From: Holophagales bacterium
GTDB taxonomy: Bacteria; Acidobacteriota; Thermoanaerobaculia; Multivoradales; Multivoraceae
Direction of reading: 5' to 3'
Assembly: GCA_009843505.1 (NCBI GenBank)
Contig: VYDI01000013.1
Coordinates: 1-45,163, forward strand
DNA length: 45,163 nt
The notes under the pieces were generated by a model. That model worked only from the letters and a program-made list of their open reading frames with translations. It had not been told where the DNA came from and ran no database searches. The translations under genes and the position numbers were made by a program. Below, in pieces: positions 39,778 to 45,163 of the stretch. Numbering within the stretch: position 1 is the stretch's first letter; the number at the start of each line of letters is the position of its first letter.

Positions 39778-40404
39778 GTGAAGATCAAGGGCTCGCACAC
39801 GCTGGCCGAACCGCGCGGGGTCGTCTGGGAAGCCATCCTCGACCCGGAGGTGCTGTCGCGCACCCTGCCGGGCTGCGAGGACATGGCGCCGGTCGGCGAC
39901 AACCGGTTCCGCGGCAAGCTGAAGATGAAGGTCGGGCCCGTGCAGGGCGTGTTCGAGGGCGGCGTCGAACTCCTCGATCTCGATCCGCCGAACGGCTACA
40001 GCCTGAAGATGGACGGCAAGGGCGCTCCCGGCTTCGTCAACGGCAACGGTTCGCTCCGCCTGGAGGACACCGAAGACGGCGGCACCCTGCTCCACTACGA
40101 GATCGATGCCCAGGTCGGCGGCCGCATCGCCGCCGTCGGACAGCGGTTGCTCGACAGCTCGGCCAGGGTGCTGACCCGGCAGGGTCTGCAGGGCCTGGAG
40201 CAGCAGCTCGCCGCGCGCGCGCCGGCGGCCGACGAGCCGCCTGCTCCAACGGGCGGCGACGAAGCCACCCCAGAAGCTCCCTCCCAGGCCGCCTTCGCCG
40301 GCCGCTTCGCCGCCGGAATGGCCAGAGAACTGTGGCCCTACCTGGTCGGCGGCGCCCTGGTCGTACTCACCGCCATCGCCATCTCGCTCCGAGCGTGCTC
40401 ATAG
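39778..40404 (+). CDS. coxG: CoxG-like SRPBCC-domain membrane-anchored protein
   Basis: A 208-residue protein starting at GTG 39778. Residues 1-150 are an SRPBCC/CoxG domain ('[20 protein letters not shown]', '[20 protein letters not shown]', '[14 protein letters not shown]', '[18 protein letters not shown]'), then an Ala/Pro linker and a C-terminal TM helix ('[20 protein letters not shown]'). In CO dehydrogenase clusters CoxG helps anchor or recruit the enzyme to the membrane and quinone pool; the tail helix here fits that. It sits 19 nt ahead of coxS. An alternative start is not evident. Confidence 0.9.
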   Translation: MKIKGSHTLAEPRGVVWEAILDPEVLSRTLPGCEDMAPVGDNRFRGKLKMKVGPVQGVFEGGVELLDLDPPNGYSLKMDGKGAPGFVNGNGSLRLEDTEDGGTLLHYEIDAQVGGRIAAVGQRLLDSSARVLTRQGLQGLEQQLAARAPAADEPPAPTGGDEATPEAPSQAAFAGRFAAGMARELWPYLVGGALVVLTAIAISLRACS

Positions 40405-40423
40405 AGAAAGGAGACACCCAGCA

Positions 40424-40891
40424 ATGACCGTGTCCATTCAACTCGAAGTCAACGGAAAGCCGGTTCAGGCGGCGGTCGAACCGCGGCGCCTGCTGGTTCA
40501 CTTCCTGCGCGAGGATTTGGGTCTGACCGGCGCCAACATCGGCTGCGAAACGAGTCTCTGCGGCGCCTGCACCGTGCTGGTCGACGGCAACGCCGTCAAG
40601 TCCTGCACCATGCTCGCGGCGCAGGCCGACGGCGCCTCGGTGACGACGATCGAGGGGCTGGCCCAGAACGGCGAGCTGCATCCGCTCCAGGAAGGCTTCT
40701 GGGAGAAGCACGGCCTCCAATGCGGCTACTGCACGCCGGGCATGATCCTCTCCGCGAACTACCTCCTGGCCCAGAACCCGAGCCCTGACGACGAGGAGAT
40801 CCGCGAGGGTCTCAAGGGCAACATCTGCCGTTGCACCGGCTACCACAACATCGTCGAAGCGGTGAAGTACGCCGCGGAGAGGATGAGCTGA
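40424..40891 (+). CDS. coxS: Small [2Fe-2S] subunit of a molybdenum hydroxylase (CoxS)
   Basis: A 155-residue electron-transfer subunit. N-terminal plant-type cluster Cys41, Cys46, Cys49, Cys61 ('[16 protein letters not shown]') and C-terminal all-helical cluster Cys100, Cys103, Cys135, Cys137 ('[11 protein letters not shown]', '[15 protein letters not shown]'). All eight ligands of the two [2Fe-2S] centres are present. It passes electrons from the molybdopterin site to the FAD subunit. AAAGGAG lies 10 bases before the ATG. Its stop is one base before the coxL ATG. Confidence 0.95.
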   Translation: MTVSIQLEVNGKPVQAAVEPRRLLVHFLREDLGLTGANIGCETSLCGACTVLVDGNAVKSCTMLAAQADGASVTTIEGLAQNGELHPLQEGFWEKHGLQCGYCTPGMILSANYLLAQNPSPDDEEIREGLKGNICRCTGYHNIVEAVKYAAERMS

Positions 40892-40892
40892 C

Positions 40893-43238
40893 ATGGCACG
40901 GGTACTCGGCACGTCGATCAAGCGCCGGGAAGACCCGGCGCTCATCACCGGCCGCGGCAAGTACACCGACGACCTCAAGGCCGAAGGTCTCGCTCACGCC
41001 GTGATCGTTCGCAGCCCGTACGCGCATGCCCGCATTCGCGGCATCGACACCTCCGCCGCCGCGGCGCTTCCCGGTGTCCTCGCCGTGCTCACGGCGCGCG
41101 ACGTGGCGGCCGCTGGCATTCCCGGCGTGGTCCCGGTCGGCTGGCTGCTGCCCGATCTCGTGACGCCGGCCCACCCGATGATCGCCGCCGACACGGTCCG
41201 CCACGTCGGCGACGCGGTGGCCGTCGTCGTCGCCGAAGACCGCTACCTCGCCCGCGACGCCGCCGACCGGGTCGCCGTCGACTACGAACCCCTCGACGCG
41301 GTGGCCGACGTCGTGGCCGCTCTCGAGGACGGCGCGCCCTCGGTCCACGAAGAGGCGCCCGGCAACGTGGCGTTCGACTGGGAGATCGGCGAGCGCGAAC
41401 CGGTCGACGCCGCCTTCGCCTCCGCCGCGCACACCGTGGAACTCGACCTCCGCAACAACCGCCTGATCCCGCACGCGATCGAACCGCGCGCGGTGCTCGC
41501 CTCCTACGACTCGTCGACCGGCGAGATGACGATCCACATGACGAGTCAGAACCCGCACGTGCATCGGCTGCTGATGACGCTCGCGTCGCTTGGCATGCCC
41601 GAGCACAAGGTGCGGATCGTCGCTCCCGAGGTCGGCGGCGGCTTCGGCAGCAAGATCCACCACTACGCCGACGAGGCGATCGTGGGCCTCTGCTCGATGA
41701 AGCTCGACCGGCCGGTCAAGTGGACGGCGACTCGCACCGAAACGAACCTGACCGACGCCCACGGCCGCGACCACTCGACCCGTTGCGCACTGGCGCTCGA
41801 CGCGGACGGGCGCATCACCGGCCTGCGCGTCGACACCGCGGCAGCCATGGGTGCGTACCTCTCGACCTTCGCGCCGGCCGTGCCGACCTACCTCTACGGC
41901 ACCCTTATGTCCGGCCAGTACGACATTCCGGCAATCCACTGCCACGTCACCGGCGTCTTCACCCACACGACCCCCGTCGACGCCTACCGCGGCGCCGGAC
42001 GGCCCGAGGCGACCTACGTCGTCGAGCGGCTGATGCATCTCGCCGGCGAGGCCACGGGTCTGGGTCCGGTGGAAGTGCGACGCCGGAACTTCGTATCGCC
42101 GGACGCCTTCCCGTACCAGACCCAGGTCGCTCTCGCCTACGACTCCGGCAACTACGGACCGGCGATGGACCGCGCGCTGGAGATGATCGGTTACGAAGAC
42201 CTGCGCAGCCAGCAGGCGTCGCGCCGCGACAACGGCGCCAAGCAGATCGGCATCGGCTTCTCGTCCTACATCGAGGCCTGCGGGCTGGCACCGTCGGCAG
42301 TCGTCGGTTCGCTCGGCGCACAGGCCGGCCAGTGGGAGAGCGCCGACGTCCGCGTCCACCCGACCGCTTCGGTCACCGTCTACACCGGTTCCTCGTCGCA
42401 CGGCCAGGGCCACGAAACGACCTTCTCCCAGATCGTCGCCGATCGGCTCGGAATCGATCCCGAGGCGGTCGAGGTGATCCACGGCGACACCGACCTCGTC
42501 CAGTTCGGCATGGGCACCTACGGCAGCCGCAGCGCCGCCGTCGGCGGTTCAGCGATCGCCAGGAGCGTCGACAAGATCATCGAGAAGGGCAAGAAGATCG
42601 CCGCCCACCTGCTCGAAGCGTCGGCGGAGGATCTCGAGTACGAGGACGGCAGCTTCCGCGTGGCCGGTTCGCCGGACCGCTCCCTCGGTCTCGGCGACGT
42701 CGCGCTCCAGGCCTACCTGGCCCACAACTACCCGGACGACCTGGAGCCCGGCCTCTCCGCCACGAGCTTCTACGACCCGGCGAACTTCACCTACCCGTTC
42801 GGCACCCACGTCTGCGTGGTCGAGGTCGACACGGAGACCGGCTCGATCGAACTGCTGCGCTACGCCGCGGTCGACGACGTCGGCAACGTGATCAACCCAA
42901 TGATCGTCGACGGCCAGCTCCACGGGGGTCTGGCCCAGGGCATCGGCCAGGCGCTGTGGGAGAACGCGGTCTACGACGAGAGCGGGCAGCTCGTGTCCGG
43001 CTCGCTCATGGACTACGCCGTGCCCAAGATTCACAACCTGATCCCGTTCGAGCTCGACCGCACGACGACCCCGTGCCCGCACAACCCGCTGGGCGTCAAG
43101 GGCGTCGGCGAGGCGGGCGCGATCGCCTCGCCGGCCGCGGTGGTCAACGCCGTGGTCGACGCGCTCGCGCCGTTCGGGATCAGCCACATCGACATGCCGC
43201 TCACGCCCGAGAAGGTGTGGCGGGCCGTCAACAGCTAA
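40893..43238 (+). CDS. coxL: Large molybdopterin subunit, form II CO dehydrogenase-like (CoxL)
   Basis: A 781-residue xanthine-dehydrogenase-family catalytic subunit. '[25 protein letters not shown]' in parts, 'GGGFGSK' Moco-binding loop, 'AYRGAGR' at 364-370, and the catalytic Glu in '[18 protein letters not shown]'. True (form I) CO dehydrogenase has AYRCSFR with a Cys bound to Cu; AYRGAGR marks form II, whose physiological substrate is uncertain and which may act on aldehydes, purines or aromatics. Together with CoxS and CoxM it forms a complete (alpha-beta-gamma)2 enzyme. No dedicated Moco sulfurase or CoxD/E/F genes are seen in the window. Confidence 0.95.
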   Translation: MARVLGTSIKRREDPALITGRGKYTDDLKAEGLAHAVIVRSPYAHARIRGIDTSAAAALPGVLAVLTARDVAAAGIPGVVPVGWLLPDLVTPAHPMIAADTVRHVGDAVAVVVAEDRYLARDAADRVAVDYEPLDAVADVVAALEDGAPSVHEEAPGNVAFDWEIGEREPVDAAFASAAHTVELDLRNNRLIPHAIEPRAVLASYDSSTGEMTIHMTSQNPHVHRLLMTLASLGMPEHKVRIVAPEVGGGFGSKIHHYADEAIVGLCSMKLDRPVKWTATRTETNLTDAHGRDHSTRCALALDADGRITGLRVDTAAAMGAYLSTFAPAVPTYLYGTLMSGQYDIPAIHCHVTGVFTHTTPVDAYRGAGRPEATYVVERLMHLAGEATGLGPVEVRRRNFVSPDAFPYQTQVALAYDSGNYGPAMDRALEMIGYEDLRSQQASRRDNGAKQIGIGFSSYIEACGLAPSAVVGSLGAQAGQWESADVRVHPTASVTVYTGSSSHGQGHETTFSQIVADRLGIDPEAVEVIHGDTDLVQFGMGTYGSRSAAVGGSAIARSVDKIIEKGKKIAAHLLEASAEDLEYEDGSFRVAGSPDRSLGLGDVALQAYLAHNYPDDLEPGLSATSFYDPANFTYPFGTHVCVVEVDTETGSIELLRYAAVDDVGNVINPMIVDGQLHGGLAQGIGQALWENAVYDESGQLVSGSLMDYAVPKIHNLIPFELDRTTTPCPHNPLGVKGVGEAGAIASPAAVVNAVVDALAPFGISHIDMPLTPEKVWRAVNS

Positions 43239-43301
43239 CGACTTCGTCCGTCTAGAATCCCGCAGCCGAACAACCGAAGCTGCCGAATCAGGAGCCCAGA
43301 T

Positions 43302-44150
43302 ATGTACCCAGCCCAATTCGATTACCGTCGCGCCGGATCGGTGGACGAGGCCTTGAGCCTGCTCCAGGAGAACGAAGACGCGAAGTTGATGGCCGGTGGC
43401 CACAGCCTGATCCCGATGATGAAGCTGCGCCTGGCGCAGCCGCCTGTCGTCATCGACATCGGTCGGCTCAACGAACTCAAGGGCATCTCCGAAGCGGGCG
43501 GTTCGGTTCGCGTCGGCTCCCTGACCACCCACGCCGACATCGCGGCTTCCGATGTCCTCGCGGCCCACTGCCCGGTGCTCGCCGAGGCGGCCGGCCACAT
43601 CGGTGACGCCCAGGTCCGCAACCGCGGCACGATCGGCGGCAACATCGCCCACGCCGACCCGGGCTCGGACATTCCGCCCGTGCTCGTCCTCCTGGGCGCC
43701 TCGGTTCACCTGCAGTCCCCCTCCGGCACCCGCTCGGTCGCCGCGGGCGACTTCTTCCAGGACCTGCTGATGACCGACGTCGGCGAGGACGAGATCCTCA
43801 CGCACGTCGATGCCCCGGCCCTGGGCGCAGGCACTGGCTCCGCCTACCTCAAGTTCGAGCACCCGGCCTCCGGCTACGCAGTCGTCGGCGCCGCGGCTTC
43901 CGTCACCGTCCAGGGCGGCCGCTGCACCGGCGCCGGCCTGGTCGTCGGCGGCGTCTCCGCCACGCCGACCGCGGTCGACGTCTCGAGCCTCGTCGGCACC
44001 GACCTCTCCGACGACGCCATCGCCGCCGCGGCCTCCGGCCTGGACGCGGAAGATCCCATCGGCGACATCTTCGCCTCCGGCGACTACCGCGTCCACGTCG
44101 GCAAGGTCTACGGCAAGCGAGCACTGGCGGCGGCTCGGGATCGGGCGTAG
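43302..44150 (+). CDS. coxM: FAD-binding medium subunit (CoxM)
   Basis: A 282-residue flavoprotein subunit. FAD motifs 'AGGHSLIPMMKLRLAQP' and 'NRGTIGGNIAHADPGSD' match the AGGHS and TIGGN loops of CoxM. The C-terminal CO_deh_flav_C region is 'FEHPASGYAVVGAAASVT'. It accepts electrons from CoxS and delivers them to quinone or another acceptor. The ATG at 43302 has AGGAG 7 bases upstream, 63 nt after coxL. Here the order is S-L-M with coxG in front, whereas form I clusters are usually M-S-L. Confidence 0.94.
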   Translation: MYPAQFDYRRAGSVDEALSLLQENEDAKLMAGGHSLIPMMKLRLAQPPVVIDIGRLNELKGISEAGGSVRVGSLTTHADIAASDVLAAHCPVLAEAAGHIGDAQVRNRGTIGGNIAHADPGSDIPPVLVLLGASVHLQSPSGTRSVAAGDFFQDLLMTDVGEDEILTHVDAPALGAGTGSAYLKFEHPASGYAVVGAAASVTVQGGRCTGAGLVVGGVSATPTAVDVSSLVGTDLSDDAIAAAASGLDAEDPIGDIFASGDYRVHVGKVYGKRALAAARDRA

Positions 44151-44456
44151 CAGGCTCGTCGCTTCGCGACTCGCGCCTTTGGGGCGCGTTGTGGCGGCCG
44201 AGGCTCGGGCCCGCCTGCGGAGAGGCCGGGAGGAGGGTCCCAGCGGACGCTCACGCTCTCTTGGTGAATGGGGGTTCAGCGCTCGCTTCGGTCGGCTGCG
44301 CTGCGATGAGTCGTCGGTCAAGTTGACGATCTCGGGAGACGCTTGCCTCCAGCCCGCTGGGACCCTCCTCCCGGCCTCTCCGCAGGCTGGACGGTGTCGG
44401 TTGCCGGCGTGACGGAGATCCGGCGAACCGGAGATGCCCGCTAACCTCCCCCGGTA
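44151..44456. other. Non-coding gap rich in inverted repeats
   Basis: The 306-bp stretch between coxM and the TPR gene shows no convincing coding frame. It holds the 34-bp perfect inverted repeat (44213-44246 with 44354-44387) and the left terminal repeat of the TPR-bracketing element (44342-44391). I see no promoter that stands out. It may be transposon-derived or a large mRNA hairpin. Confidence 0.5.
44213..44387. repeat. 34-bp perfect inverted repeat with 107-bp spacer
   Basis: 44213-44246 is the exact reverse complement of 44354-44387. The arms are GC-rich and include GGAGGAGGGTCCC-like sequence. The pair could form a long cruciform or RNA hairpin after the coxM stop. The right arm is also part of the terminal repeat around the TPR gene. 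Confidence 0.75.
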
Positions 44457-45137
44457 ATGAGTGAACCCTCTCGACGTTTGCGGCTGAATCGGGGCAGGGA
44501 TCTCTCCAACGCAGCCTGGAAGCTGCGTGCGAGGGCTTCGTCGTTGACTGCCGAGCCCGTCGAGAATGAGGAGACCGCGGGGATCGTTCGAGAGCAGCTC
44601 ACCGAAGCTGTGGCGCTGTGCCGTGGCGCGGGCGACGAGCGGGAGTTGGCGACAGCTCTTCGGCGGCTTGGGCATGCGGAACAGGATGCCGGCAACAACG
44701 ACATCGCGGTCGCCAGATACGAGGAAGCCGTCGCCGCCGCCCGTCGGGCCGGCGATCCGCTCTTGCTGGCTCATTCGATCCGTCACGTTGGTGACGCCCA
44801 TCGTGCTGCACAGCGGCTGGCCCGGGCCGCGGTCTGCTACGACGAGGCCCTGGCCCTCTACGCCAAGCACCCCGATCCCCCGGCGCTCGACTACGCGAAC
44901 GCCATCCGACCGATGGCGATCCTCAAGGAAGCGCTCGGCAAGACCGCCGAAGCCCGATACCTGTGGACGCGAGCGAAAGCCCTCTATGCCGCCGTTCCGA
45001 TCGCGGCCGGCATAGCGGAATGCGACGCAAACCTGGCCCGACTCGCCTGAATCGCGAAGCAGAGAATCTGCCGGGCTCAGACGCCCTCCAGCCTGCGCAG
45101 GGTCCGAAGGGGAGGGTCCCAGCGGGCTGGAGGCAAG
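44342..45137. mobile_element. Possible small non-autonomous element bracketed by about 50-bp terminal inverted repeats
   Basis: 44342-44368 and 45111-45137 are exact 27-bp inverted copies (outer ends CTTGCCTCC/GGAGGCAAG). Inward the match resumes after 12-13 divergent bases with an 11-bp block, CGCAGGCTGGA, giving arms of about 50 bp (44342-44391 and 45088-45137). The 796-bp span contains only the TPR gene. No transposase and no clear target-site duplication are seen, so a MITE-like or cassette nature is inferred. Confidence 0.4.
44457..45050 (+). CDS. TPR-repeat protein
   Basis: A 197-residue protein built of about four tetratricopeptide units ('ALCRGAGDERELATALRRLG', 'AVARYEEAVAAARRAGDPLL', 'DAHRAAQRLARAAVCYDEAL', 'ALDYANAIRPMAILKEALG', 'EARYLWTRAKALYAAV'). 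The first 45 residues are basic and less regular. There is no signal peptide or catalytic domain, so it is a protein-interaction scaffold of unknown partner. It is bracketed by inverted repeats (44342 and 45137). After it, 45051-45163 contains only the right repeat and the window edge. Confidence 0.8.
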   Translation: MSEPSRRLRLNRGRDLSNAAWKLRARASSLTAEPVENEETAGIVREQLTEAVALCRGAGDERELATALRRLGHAEQDAGNNDIAVARYEEAVAAARRAGDPLLLAHSIRHVGDAHRAAQRLARAAVCYDEALALYAKHPDPPALDYANAIRPMAILKEALGKTAEARYLWTRAKALYAAVPIAAGIAECDANLARLA

Positions 45138-45163
45138 TATCCATCTTGTCAAGCGGGGTTTCG

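Noticed and set aside
42549..45152. An 867-codon minus-strand frame spanning coxL, coxM and the TPR gene
   Set aside because: Antisense to three well-supported genes; composition is that of a shadow frame without motifs.
1..45163. CRISPR array, tRNA, rRNA or integrase
   Set aside because: No regularly spaced short repeats, cloverleaf candidate, rRNA-like sequence or recombinase motif was found by eye.

Overview
The window is a GC-rich bacterial chromosome segment, densely coding on both strands, with no rRNA, tRNA, phage, transposase or CRISPR signature. Several traits recall an uncultured Acidobacteriota-like lineage: a TonB-dependent receptor with a carboxypeptidase-regulatory N-terminus, an alkaline-phosphatase-superfamily/TPR lipoprotein, a von Willebrand protein behind an ECF sigma factor, and secreted PKD proteins ending in a 'CLQDSRYQV...NGADWVF' module. 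The phylum is inferred from gene content only.

Layout. 1-4135 (minus): a LuxR-type regulator translationally coupled to a secreted PKD protein, then a tandem paralogue and a third, truncated relative. 4358-9072: uppP, an FKBP lipoprotein, a histidine kinase/response regulator pair, an alpha/beta hydrolase and a tiny membrane protein. 9073-15048: a minus-strand run (homocysteine S-methyltransferase-like, ICMT-like, sulfatase-fold/TPR lipoprotein) divergent from a metY-like gene with a coupled hydrolase. 15136-20190: ECF sigma factor/VWA pair, an XRE/nucleotidyltransferase toxin-antitoxin-like pair with a near-leaderless promoter, a TIM-barrel sugar isomerase and an orphan AbrB protein. 20271-28706: a VOC protein, then a minus-strand five-gene run (P1 peptidase, two SDRs, SLC13-type permease with four RCK_C-like domains, TonB receptor). 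28768-31649: M20 deacylase and AGXT2-like aminotransferase. 31648-34318: an HMG-CoA-synthase-like/DUF35 fusion and a thiolase, ended by a clear terminator. 34416-36526: an orphan branched-chain-type binding protein and a phosphoglycerate-mutase-fold protein.

The most striking locus is 36523-44150. A gene at 38065-38580 looks interrupted by TGA, but it reads through as a selenoprotein of the UGSC type (Asp-Sec-Gly-Ser-Cys-Thr-Ser-Cys), and a strong hairpin begins right after the UGA with its apical loop 19 nt downstream, as expected of a bacterial SECIS. It is divergent, across 84 bp, from a thioredoxin-like/uncharacterised fusion protein. On its own strand it is followed by an MBL-fold hydrolase and a complete form II (AYRGAGR) CO-dehydrogenase-like molybdenum hydroxylase set (coxG, S, L, M). 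A redox module combining these parts is an inference from gene order.

The right edge carries a TPR gene bracketed by about 50-bp imperfect terminal inverted repeats, plus a 34-bp perfect inverted repeat in the adjacent non-coding 44151-44456 stretch. Two further genes (hydrolase at 14209, phosphatase at 36526) seem to start at CTG overlapping the upstream stop as CTGA.
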